From NCBI RefSeq assembly GCF_964340395.1, contig NC_135561.1, positions 22,130,986 through 22,194,985 of the forward strand: DNA of 64,000 nucleotides. The letters are read 5' to 3'. Source of the DNA: Glandiceps talaboti (taxonomy: Eukaryota > Hemichordata > Enteropneusta > Spengelidae). A program made the translations under genes and the position numbers. Below the pieces are notes generated by a model, which searched no databases, was not told the origin of the DNA, and saw only the letters and a list, made by a program, of their open reading frames with translations. Shown here in pieces: positions 38,201-51,900 of the stretch (within the stretch, counting starts at the first letter, position 1; each line of letters starts with the position of its first letter).

Positions 38201-41200
38201 ATGATGCTAATTATAAGTGTTTAGTATTATCAGATATCATGATGCTAATTATAAGTGTTTAGTATTATTAGATATCATGATGCTAATTATAAGTGTTTAG
38301 TATTATCAGATATCATGATGCTAATTATAAGTGTTTAGTATTATCAGATATCATGATGCTAATTATAAGTGTTTAGTATTATCAGATATCATGATGCTAA
38401 TTATAAAAGTTTAGTATTATCAGATATCATGATGCTAATTATAAGTGTTTAGTATTATCAGATATCATGATGCTAATTATAAGTGTTTAGTATTATCAGA
38501 TATCAGGATGCTAATTATAAGTGTTTAGTATTATCAGATATCATGATGCTAATTATAAGTGTTTAGTATTATCAGATATCATGATGCTAATTATAAGTGT
38601 TTAGTATTATCAGATATCATGATGCTAATTATAAGTGTTTAGTATTATCAGATATCATGATGCTAATTATAAGTGTTTAGTATTATCAGATATCATGATG
38701 CTAATTATAAGTGTTTAGTATTATCAGATATCATGATGCTAATTATAAGTGTTTAGTATTATCAGATATCATGATGCTAATTATAAGTGTTTAGTATTAT
38801 CAGATATCATGATGCTAATTATAAAAGTTTAGTATTATCAGATATCATGATGCTAATTATAAAAGTTTAGTATTATCAGATATCATGATGCTAATTATAA
38901 GTGTTTAGTATTATCAGATATCATGATGCTAATTATAAGTGTTTAGTATTATTAGATATCATGATGCTAATTATAAGTGTTTAGTATTATTAGATATCAT
39001 GATGCTAATTATAAGTGTTTAGTATTATCAGATATCATGATGCTAATTATAAGTGTTTAGTATTATCAGATATCATGATGCTAATTATAAGTGTTTAGTA
39101 TTATCAGATATCATGATGCTAATTATAAAAGTTTAGTATTATCAGATATCATGATGCTAATTATAAGTGTTTAGTATTATCAGATATCATGATGCTAATT
39201 ATAAGTGTTTAGTATTATCAGATATCATGATGGTAATTATAAGTGTTTAGTATTATCAGATATCATGATGCTAATTATAAGTGTTTAGTATTATCAGATA
39301 TCATGATGCTAATTATAAGTGTTTAGTATTATCAGATATCATGATGCTAATTATAAAAGTTTAGTATTATCAGATATCATGATGCTAATTATAAGTGTTT
39401 AGTATTATTAGATATCATGATGCTAATTATAAAAGTTTAGTATTATCAGATATCATGATGCTAATTATAAGTGTTTAGTATTATCAGATATCATGATGCT
39501 AATTATAAGTGTTTAGTATTATCAGATATCATGATGCTAATTATAAGTGTTTAGTATTATCAGATATCATGATGCTAATTATAAGTGTTTAGTATTATCA
39601 GATATCATGATGCTAATTATAAGTGTTTAGTATTATTAGATATCATGATGCTAATTATAAGTGTTTAGTATTATCAGATATCATGATGCTAATTATAAGT
39701 GTTTAGTATTATCAGATATCATGATGCTAATTATAAGTGTTTAGTATTATCAGATATCATGATGCTAATTATAAGTGTTTAGTATTATTAGATATCATGA
39801 TGCTAATTATAAGTGTTTAGTATTATCAGATATCATGATGCTAATTATAAAAGTTTAGTATTATCAGATATCATGATGCTAATTATAAGTGTTTAGTATT
39901 ATCAGATATCATGATGCTAATTATAAGTGTTTAGTATTATTAGATATCAGGATGCTAATTATAAGAGTTTAATATTATTAGATATCATGATGCTAATTAT
40001 AAGTGTTTAGTATTATCAGATATCAGGATGCTAATTATAAGTGTTTAGTATTATCAGATATCAGGATGCTAATTATAAGTGTTTAGTATTATCAGATATC
40101 ATGATGCTAATTATAAAAGTTTAGTATTATTAGATATCATGATGCTAATTATAAGTGTTTAGTATTATTAGATATCATGATGCTAATTATAAGTGTTTAG
40201 TATTATCAGATATCATGATGCTAATTATAAGTGTTTAGTATTATCAGATATCATGATGCTAATTATAAGTGTTTAGTATTATCAGATATCATGATGCTAA
40301 TTATAAGTGTTTAGTATTATTAGATATCATGATGCTAATTATAAGTGTTTAGTATTATCAGATATGATGCTAATTATAAAAGTTTAGTATTATCAGATAT
40401 CATGATGCTAATTATAAAAGTTTAGTATTATCAGATATCATGATGCTAATTATAAGTGTTTAGTATTATCAGATATCATGATGCTAATTATAAGTGTTTA
40501 GTATTATCAGATATCATGATGCTAATTATAAGTGTTTAGTATTATCAGATATCATGATGCTAATTATAAGTGTTTAGGACTATGAGGTAGTATTTCAAGG
40601 GGGGGGGGGACGACTTAGAACTAGTATTTCAAGGGGGGGACTGTGAAGTAGTATTTCAAGGGGGGGATTTAGAAGTAGTATTTCAGGGGGGGGGAATTAG
40701 AAGTAGTATTTCAAGGGGGGGGGGGGACTGTGAAGTAGTATTTCAAGGGGGGATTTAGAAGTAGTATTTCAAGGGGGGGGGACTGTGAAGTAGTATTTCA
40801 AGGGGGGACTCAAGTAGTATTTCAAGGGGGAACTTAATGAAGTAGTATTTCAGGAGGAAGAACTATGAAGTAGCATTTCAAGTGGGGTGGGGGGCTTTGA
40901 AGTAGTATTTCAAGGGGGGGGGAGGAATATGTCTTCTATGATGACTTGTATATATGTAATTCTGAGGTGAACAAATCCACTGGTCCTGGGTCCGGGACTA
41001 GCTATTTTTTTGGGCGGACCACACAAATTTTACCTTGTCTGGTCCGTTGGACCAGTACCTTACTGTTATTAACTATGTTAAAAAGTTGTCTGAATATACA
41101 GATTCATAGGTAAGATTTAATGTTTCACATTAGCGGGACCTGGGACCACTAATTCTTTCAGCAGGACCACTGGATTTTTTAAGGCACTGGTCTGGGGACC

Positions 41201-42952
41201 ACCACTTCACCCCTGTGTATGTGAATTTCATCTATATTTCATGGGAAATCACTAATATTGAAATGTTTAGTGATACATCTATGTCAGGGGAAATCAACAT
41301 GGATACGTACAGCATGTTAGTCATCCGGACGGGGACTGGGTTCCGTCTGTCCGTCCGTCCCCCTGTCCGTCCGCAGCCGTTTCTTGGAGATGCCTGGACC
41401 GATTTTTTTCAAACTTGGTACAGGGGCAATATATTATGGCATACATATGCACGTCAATTTGTTTTATGATACGATCCAATATGGCCGTCTGGCAGCCATT
41501 TTGTTTGCGAATTTTCCCTGTCCAAAGCCATAACTCAGACATGCTTTAACAGATCTCATTCAAAGTTGCTATTAGGACAGTGTTATATGACATACATGTT
41601 CATATTCATTGTTGTCGTGATACGATCCAATATGGCTGCCTGGCAGCCATTTTGTTTGCGAATTTTCCATGTCCAAAGCCATAACTCAGACATGTGTGAA
41701 CAGATCTCATTCAAAGTTGATATTAGCACAGTGTTCTATGACATACATGTGCATATTCATTTTCGTCGTGATACAATCCGATATGGCTGCCTGGCAGCCA
41801 TTTTGTTGGCACAGTTTTCATGTCCAAAGCCATAACTCAGACATGCTTGAACAGAGTAGTGATATCAAAAACAACATTAACCAGGTTTGAAAATGACAAC
41901 ATAAAGTGCCAGTTCCTTAAAACCCAATCATAGCGGGGACTATGTCATTTTCATTGACTTTTCTACACATAATCTATGTCAGGGGAAATCACCATGGATA
42001 CAGAAATGTTTACATATAATCTCTTTCATGGGAAATCACCATGGATACAGAAATGTTTACATATAATCCATTTCAGGGGAAATCACCATGGATACTGACA
42101 TGTTTACATAAAATCTATTTCAGGGGGAAATCACCATGGATATTGGCATGTTTACATATAAGGGTAAATCACCATGGATACTGAAATGTGTACATATAAT
42201 CTATTTCAGGGGAAATCACCAATACTGACATGTTTACATATAATCTTGGTAAGGATCATAGTGATTATCATGATGATAAATTTGTACCAATCTTTGAACC
42301 ACCAAGTGAATCTGAACTTAGTCCTGAACTAAAACAACAAATGGATGAGGTATGTCAAGGAACTGTACAATGTGAATTTGACGTCAAATCTACAAACAGA
42401 ATAGATGTTGGTAACATGACCAAAACTGCTGTTGACAGCTACATAGCCACAAATGAAGGTTCTCAGAAAGGTAAGGTATAACTGAAAAATGAAAGCACAT
42501 CTTTGTTTTTGCTAAAATTTGTTTGGGTGGATAAGTTACATGCACTATGTTGTACAAACTACCAAGTTCAAATCCAACATTTAGAGTTTAACCCTTAATA
42601 AAGATGCATGTACACACTAATGGGACACCCACTTTTTTACACTAGGCCTTCATAAAATAACAGAACAAATATCAATGGACAGTCATTTGATGCTAGCAAA
42701 TACATATTTTCTCTGTAGCTGGTGGATGCAGCTTTTAATTTTAACAAGTCGTTTGGATACCATTAATTAATGACATTTACCAATAAAGAAATTATATCAT
42801 AAAATATAGTATCTCAGAATTTCTGAACCTCATAATATGTATTTGAAAAACAAGTGAAAAGCTTCCATTTGCCCATCAAAGACATTCAATTTAAATTTAT
42901 TTATTTATTCTATTTATTATTCATTTCTATATGGGAGGTAATGTCATGGTGA

Positions 42953-42987
<35 letters not shown>

Positions 42988-45900
42988 GCAGAAATTTTGT
43001 TCGACTGATATCTCAAAAAGTACTGAAGCAAATGTTATGCAATTTACTATGTGGCATTGTCAGGCTGTATTACTTAGCACTACTTAGTTTTGGGTGGGCA
43101 TAGCTTGCATAATTAATGATAATTTGCATAGTTAATGACACAGTGAAGCCCTTTTAATAGTAGGCACCCAGCCAGGCCGTAATCAGTCTTTGTATCTCAC
43201 TTGTATTTGATCTTGAGGCAGACTTTGGACTTGAAGGAAATGACACCATGTGTGTGTAGATCCAGCGAGCAAATCAACTACTTATTTTATTACATACTCA
43301 TACAGGTGTTTTATACTCCCAAATATTCATGTTTCCTTTCCAAAGGTATGGGAAGGCATACTAAAGATTCAACTTCGTTTTTTATATGTCTTGGCTTGTT
43401 TCACTGTAATGTTTTTCAATGTTGCTACACACAGTAAAGCCCTTTAGTAGGCACCCAGTCAGGCCGTAATCAGTTTTTGTAACATCACTTGTATTTGATC
43501 TTGAGGAAGACTTTGGACGTGAAGGAAATTACACCATTATGTATAAGAGTGTAGATCCAGTGAGCGGAGTCAACTACTTATTTTATTACATTACTCTTAC
43601 AGGTTTTTTTATACATCATAAACATTGATGTTTCATTTTCAAAGATATAGAAAAGGCATGCTAAACATTTGAAATCGTTTTTTTATATGTCGGCTGGTTT
43701 CCTTGTAACATTTTTTCAATGTTGCTACATATGGTTCTTTACCTCTTCTCAGTGAAAATGGTTGCTTCATTCCACCTTATCTTTGGAATGGCCTTTAATA
43801 GGATGTGGTGTCCTGCTGTTTGCAAAACAGCCTGTCAAGTTTTATGAATAAAATCTATCTGTACAATCAATTTAGTCCAACTAGTTAACTAGTTTCCCAA
43901 CCAGTGCTGTAATGAAATTTAGTACTGACAATTAATTGCTCATTTGCATAATTAACGAACTTTCGCAATTAGGGCCTAGACCAAGCAAGACTGCACCAAA
44001 TTTGATGAAACTTGCCACAGATATTGATCATACAGAGATATGATAGTTCTTAATGAAATTTAGTGCTATCAATTAATTGCTCATTTGTATAATTAACAAC
44101 CTTTGGCAATTGGGGCCTAGACCAAGAAAGACTGCACCAAATTTGATGAAACTTGGTAAAGATATTGACTGAGCAAAGATATGGTATCGATTCAATTACA
44201 TATTTGATGAACTTTTGCAATAAGAGATATATAGCCAGGACTGTACTGAATTCAAGTGAACTTGCTACAGATATTGATTACACAAAGGTACGACAATATA
44301 GAAATACATTTCAAAGTCTTGGCAAGCACATTAACAACATTTCCCCTTATACGGGAACATTTTCAGTTCTTCTCTGTTATTTGTTTTTGGGGTGAGGGAA
44401 TAATAATTGTAATAATGATAACAAGTAGAACAATGGATATATAAGGGTCCCAAAATTGACAAAGTGAGTCTAAAAGTGCTCAATGTGCACTTTGTTCAAA
44501 ATTGCACTGTTATGCTCACTTTTGTGCTCAGTTTACCGTTTTGAACAAAGTGTGCGTTGAGCACTTTTACGCTCACTTTGTCAATTTTGGGACCCTTACA
44601 TACCTGAGAACAACTGTAATGTCGCTGTTCTCCAGACAGCTACAGGCAGTTAATTCTACTTACTATATTTTATGTATAAAAGTTAGACATTCTATGTCAT
44701 TTACCTTTAATTCAAAATGTTAGTTATTTTATTTTCAATTAAGTTTAATATCTTGCCTTTAATGATGTCCTTTTTTCAACATGAAAATGCATTTACCAAT
44801 CTTCAGTTGTGGCATGTTTATACATTCCAACTCCTTTGAATGGAAGCAAGACATTTATCGATACCAAAACACATCTGATGGGCAGTAAGATCCAATTCCA
44901 GTGTGATGATGGTTGTGTACAAACTGGTACACCACAAAGGGAATGTGAATACAATGGTAAATGGACTGGTGACAAAATAGTAAATGGATGTGAAGGTAAG
45001 TTAAATATTACTATTATGATGGATGTGAAGGTAAGTTAAATATTACCATTATGATGGATGTGAAGGTAAGACTACACCCAGTTATAACACCAGACTATAC
45101 CCAGTTACAACACCAGATTATACCCAGCTACAACACCAGACTATACCCAGTTACAACACCAGACTATACCCAGTTACAACACCAGATTACACCCAGTTAC
45201 AACACCAGATTATACCCAGTTACAACACCAGATTATACCCAGTTACAACACCAGATTATACCCAGTTACAACACCAGATTACACCCAGTTATAACACCAG
45301 ATTATACCCAGTTACAACACCAGACTATACCCAGTTACAACACCAGATTATACCCAGTTACAACACCAGACTATACCCAGTTACAACACCAGATTACACC
45401 CAGTTATAACACCAGATTATACCCAGTTATAACACCAGACTATACCCAGTTACAACACCAGACTATACCCAGTTACAACACCAGATTATACCCAATTACA
45501 ACACCAGATTATACCCAGTTACAACACCAGATTATACCCAGTTACAACACCAGATTATACCCAGTTACAACACCAGATTACACCCAGTTATAACACCAGA
45601 TTATACCCAGTTCCAACACCAGACTATACCCAGTTACAACACCAGACTATACCCAGTTACAACACCAGACTATACCTGAATATTAATCACATATGTTCTG
45701 TTGTGTGAATGAATGAATGAATGAATGTAAATCTAAAGACTTTGCCCTTATGTTATGATTCAGTTTAAATCCGTATTTCTGTTTTTGTATTGCAGTGACA
45801 GAGTGTGGAACATTATTGCCACCTGGTCATGGTTCTATTGAACTCACAGTAGAGGATGATTTACATGTCGCATACTTTACATGTGAAGAAGGCTACTCTA

Positions 45901-48900
45901 TTAGTGGTGCTACTAAACGACGCTGTGTTAATGGAGTGTGGACTGGCTTAGACACTGAGTGTTATGGTAATACTTAGTTATTACTGGTTTAGATGCATTA
46001 TTGCTAAGACTTACACATTGGTTTATATTAACCTAAAGATGTAACAACTTAGTTTAAATCCCATCATATCAGTCCTTGTATGTCAGCTAATTTTAGATTG
46101 TAATTATATTGTAGAGGTATGTAAGGGTACCTAAAAAGGGTATCTTGGAATTGGAAGTGCAACTCACACAAACTCAAAAATGACGTCTGTGACTGGTCAT
46201 ACGATTGGTCATACAACATATATGCGACCGGTTGTACAACACATGTGCAATTGGTCGCACATTGTGTGTCCTTGTAACAAAGATAAAAGTCAGGCATATT
46301 AGGACCATATCATTTACCCCAATTCTTTGAGAGTTATAAGCAAGTTCTATCCGATCACCATGTCCACAGCCTCAGCTATATATCCTTCAATGAACGCTAC
46401 AAATCCAAGAAGAAGATAGCGAAGCCAAAGTTTATTAGTCCCTAAAAGGGGACTATTACAATGGGTTCTGGCCATCCATCCATTCGTGTTTGCATCTGTG
46501 CTGATATCATGGGAACTATTACAATGGGTTCTGGCCATCCATCCATTCGTGTGTCCATCTGTACTGATATCATGGGAACTATTACAATGGGTTCTGGCCA
46601 TCCATCCATTCGTGTGTCCATCTGTGCTGATATCATGGGGACTATTACAATGGGTTCTGGCCATCCATCCATTCGTGTGTCCATCTGTACTGATATCATG
46701 GGGACTATTACAATGGGTTCTGGCCATCCATCCATTCGTGTGTTCATCTGTTCTGATATCATGGGGACTATTACAATGGGTTCTGGCCATCCATCCATTC
46801 GTGTGTCCATCTGTACTGATATCATGGGGACTATTACAATGGGTTCTGGCCATCCATCCATTCGTGTGTCCATCTGTACTGATATCATGGGGACTATTAC
46901 AATGGGTTCTGGCCATCCATCCATTTGTGTGTCCATCTGTACTGATATCATGGGGACTATTACAATGGGTTCTGGCCATCCATCCATTCGTGTGTCCATC
47001 TGTGCTGACAAATCATGTGGGACATACATGCATGTCACTTTCCTTATATATAAGAACCTTTGACTGAGTGGTAGCCATATTTGTACTTATAAATCAGTGT
47101 TTACTCAAAAACTGTAATACACAGACACTCCATTCAAGTGTCTTCCCCATATTATCAGGTGCAAGCTATCTTTTGAGACCTTGACCTTTGATCTTTAATT
47201 TTCAAGGTCAATTATCAAAATTAATTCTATTCCTGCCTATCACAGACACCTTGTAGTACATGTATTTACATATTGCCAATCATCACATTTTCTCAATGGC
47301 AGCCCAATGGTAGTGAAGTCATGATTTACCAATTAACTCAAAAACATTAATACATGGAGACTACAATAAAGTGTCTACCCTATATTATCAGATTTAAACT
47401 TTTTTTTGACATTGACCTTTGACTGAGACCTGAATCTTCATCAGACAGGTTCAGTTACTAAAATTCACCAATTCCCTGCATTATCAGACACTGTGGTATT
47501 TATTTGTTGCCACCAATTTCTTTAAAACATATCTCCATTCAGTCACATTTGAGAAGGTGTGTGTCTTCTATGAAGACTTGTAAAATCATGTCTCCATTCA
47601 ATCACATAGAAGTAATATATTGGAGGGGCCTATGTCATCTACAAAGACTTGTTATTAAACAGGGTTTCTGCCAAGCTTCAGAGTAGTCCTGGTCGCGAAT
47701 TAATATTCATGCTAATTTGCATATTTAATATTCATGAATGAATTAATGGTACACTCAAAGTACATGGTGTATGATCAAAGTTGCCAATGAAAAAGATAAA
47801 ACCAAGTTTTCTTTCTCTACAGATTTATAACTCTAATCGCAATCTTTGCACATCGATTTTTTTCTATCACAGTTTTTGATAAGTTATCTCAGAAAAGCTA
47901 AAATTGTTTCAAACTAAATATCCAAAAAATCCGACTGCAGTTTCAAAACTCTAAAAAGTTGCGTATATCCACACATACGTATTGCGTTTAGACAAAATCA
48001 TGTGATACGTGAAACCTCGCAATAGTTTGTGACGTCACCACCCGCCATTTACGTGTTTTAATTTTCATCATGGTGCTATGTACGATGTCAAACTACTAAG
48101 TAAAAGTGTTTTCAGAGTAAAATTGAACAGAAAACTAATGATCGGACACAACGTCAACACTTTATAAAAAGGTATATAAGGCTGTTATACTTTTTTGACG
48201 ACGTTGAAGAATGCTAGTCAAAAGTCTGCAGCATCGTGTATGCCCTGTAATTCACACGTACTCACTGTACATGCAGATATCAATGTATAGCGTCAGCTGT
48301 GGTCAGTTCATACTTCGTCTTTATAAATAGTAAATGAGTATTTGTCATTATTGTAATTAATGTCAACTACATTGTTTGTCTACATTGACATTTTTATACT
48401 TCATTGTCTTTTAAGTCAGTATAGGCTCATATGGGCAGAAAACTTAGGTGACAATGATGGATCAACACAAGGGGAGAGAGAAAAATGCATTTCAAGTAGT
48501 CAAGGCCGGCAACCTTTGAGTCAACTGGTCGGCAATTGTGAGTGGCGGTTAGGCCCGACAGCCGCCGACCGCCGTGAGCCGGACCCTGTTAAGTAAAGTT
48601 ATCTAGTTGATACATCTATAGGAATGACAATTCGTTAATAATATACTAATTGTTTTGTTACTAGAGGGTATTGATCCTGATTTAGCCTTATCTCTCATCA
48701 TTGGACTAAGCTGTGCTGCTGGTGTTATTCTCATCGCTGTTATCTTATTTGTCATCTACATCTTGTACAAGAAACACAACAAAGAGAAAGATGAAGAGTC
48801 AAAGTAAGTCAATATTGTATTCTGGTTGGTCATGGCTAAGAGTCAAGTAAGTCAATATTGTATTCTGGTTGGTCATGGCTAAGAGTCAAGTAAGTCAATA

Positions 48901-51900
48901 TTATATTCTGGTTAGTCATGGCTAAGAGTCAAGTAAGTCAATATTATATTCTGGTTAGTCATGGCTAAGAGTCAAGTAAGTCAATATTATATTCTGGTTG
49001 GTCATGGCTAAGAGTCAAGTAAGTCAATATTATATTCTGGTTGGTCATGGCTAAGAGTCAAGTAAGTCAATATTATATTCTGGTTGGTCATGGCTAAGAG
49101 TCAAGTAAGTCAATATTATATTCTGGTTGGTCATGGCTAAGAGTCAAGTAAGTCAATATTATATTCTGGTTGGTCATGGCTAAGAGTCAAGTAAGTCAAT
49201 ATTATATTCTGGTTGGTCATGGCTAAGAGTCAAGTAAGTCAATATTATATTCTGGTTGGTCATGGCTAATTCACTATTACAATAGGTACTTTTCTGTTAT
49301 CAGGACTTCCAGTTTAGGTGTTCTAAAGATCAGCGTGGACTTCTAAAATATAATAAAGTGTGTTGTTGTGTCAGTTATTGCACCACATATAAAAATTGTG
49401 TACAAAGCTGGGAAAATTTTTGGCCAATTTTAATCCAATTGTAGTGATTGTGACCTAGGAAAAGAAAAAGGTCATTCATTAGAAATGAGGATATCCGAAG
49501 AAGACATTGTCATTAAACAATCCAATAGGTGTTAGAGTGAAAGTACCGGCAAAAGACAGATTTTCTGGACAACTAATAAAAGTGCCGACCATTGGAGAGT
49601 AAATATCTTGATTAAATTTTGAAGTACAACAAACAATACTGATCAGGAAACCATGTCTCAATGACAATAAAGTTGGTTTAGGTGCAACAGATGGCTATTT
49701 TTAAAATAGTACCAATCATAGAATAAAAGAATACACATCATTAGTACCAATCATAGAATAAAAGAATACACATCATTAGCACCAATCATAGAATAAAAGA
49801 ATACACATCATTAGTACCAATCATAGAATAAAAGAATACACATCATTAGCACCAATCATAGAATAAAAGAATACACATCATTAGTACCAATCATAGAATA
49901 AAAGAATACACATCATTAGCACCAATCATAGAATAAAAGAATACACATCATTAGTACCAATCATAGAATAAAAGAATACACATCATTAGCACCAATCATA
50001 GAATAAAAGAATACACATCATTAGCACCAATCATAGAATAAAAGAATACACATCATTAGTACCAATCATAGAATAAAAGAATACACATCATTAGCACCAA
50101 TCATAGAATAAAAGAATACACATCATTAGTACCAATCATAGAATAAAAGAATACACATCATTAGTACCAATCATAGAATAAACGAATACACATCATTAGT
50201 ACCAATCATAGAATAAAAGAATACACATCATTAGCACCAATCATAGAATAAAAGAATACACATCATTAGTACCAATCATAGAATAAAAGAATACACATCA
50301 TTAGTACCAATCATAGAATAAAAGAATACACATCATTAGCTCCAATTTATTGTGCAACTGACGGTCAGTAGGTTTGTCGCAATAAAAAAAAGAAGGGATT
50401 TAGCTGCAAGAGACTTATCAGGTAACTTTTAGCACCAATCATCATACCGATACAATAAAATTTAAACCAGAAATGTTATTTGCCAAAATGTGATGTTTTA
50501 ACTCAGACCACTAGTTCTATTTTCAATCATCAGTTTTTGTGTTCAATTTTACTCTGAAAACATTTTTAGTTTGTAGTTTGACATCGTACATTGTGAAATG
50601 TCAAGCAACTGAACAACATGTATTTTCCAATAAGGCGGGTAATGACATCACCAACTATTGTGAGTTTATAGTAAGTCTCACATTTCAGGAGATTTAGGAC
50701 AGATGCAATGTCTGCATGTAAATATACACAAAGTTTGGAGAACACTGCATTGGCTACAATTTAATGTAAACTCCATAAAAGAATGTCTGCATCTAACACA
50801 TAATTAGCCAGAAATAGATTGCTTTTCAAACTGGAGAGGATGCTCAGAAATGTAAGAAAACCCTATATGCATCACACATACATGCATCATAGATACATCA
50901 GGTAGTGTAACTCATCACCCACAATGCATTGTTGTGATTGTTGTGTATGTTGGGATCAGCAGCTGAAGTTTGCTTTCAGAAGGAAAATGGTGTTTTGACG
51001 TACATGTGGAACATAATGATTCTGTAGCTTTTAATTGTATAGTTTCCATGGAGATTACTATGGTAACCATCATCATATGTCTATATCAACTACTCCAGTT
51101 CACAGATATCACTGGTTTTGCAGCAGCCAGAATCAAATTTTGACAACAGTAGTTAAAATATTTACATGGGTACCAAAACTTTTTATTTCCATCATTTGGG
51201 AAACATTTTCACAAAACATGTAAAACTGCATGAGGTAAAAAGTGTACCAACATTCATAGATCTACTCTTTCTCATAAACTGTATGAGAGGTATGCAAATC
51301 TGTAAAATACACAAAAAGTAGTCACTAGAGGGCGCTCACTCTTGTTCCAAAATTAGTGTCATAAGTACTATATCACCTTCTAAGTCACCTTAATCAATAG
51401 AATACCATAAACTATATCACCTTCTAAGTCATCTTAATCAATAGAATACCATAAACTATATCACCTTCTAAGTCATCTTAACCAATAGAATACCATAAAC
51501 TATATCACCTTCTAAGTCATCTTAACCAATAGAATACCATAAACTATATCACCTTCTAAGTCATCTTAACCAATAGAATACCATAAACTATATCACCTTC
51601 TAAGTCATCTTAACCAATAGAATACCATAAACTATATCACCTTCTAAGTCATCTTAACCAATAGAATACCATAAACTATATCACCTTCTAAGTCATCTTA
51701 ACCAATAGAATACCATAAACTATATCACCTTCTAAGTCATCTTAACCAATAGAATACCATAAACTATATCACCTTCTAAGTCACCTTAACCAATAGAATA
51801 CCATAAACTATATCACCTTCTAAGTCATCTTAACCAATAGAATACCATAAACTATATCAACTTCTAAGTCATCTTAACCAATAGAATACCATAAACTATA

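Noticed and set aside
43434-43735. Shared TTTGGACGTGAA between intron 16 and exon 15 as an exon duplicate
   Set aside because: Only about 12 bases match and the surrounding sequence does not; probably chance inside a dispersed repeat.
46347-47067. Four overlapping ORFs of about 200 codons on both strands
   Set aside because: 63-bp tandem unit; no signal peptide or domain and no conserved frame.
48360-48596. 78-codon ORF just before exon 19
   Set aside because: GC-richer 3' part but no recognisable family, and the frame has no splice connection to the gene.
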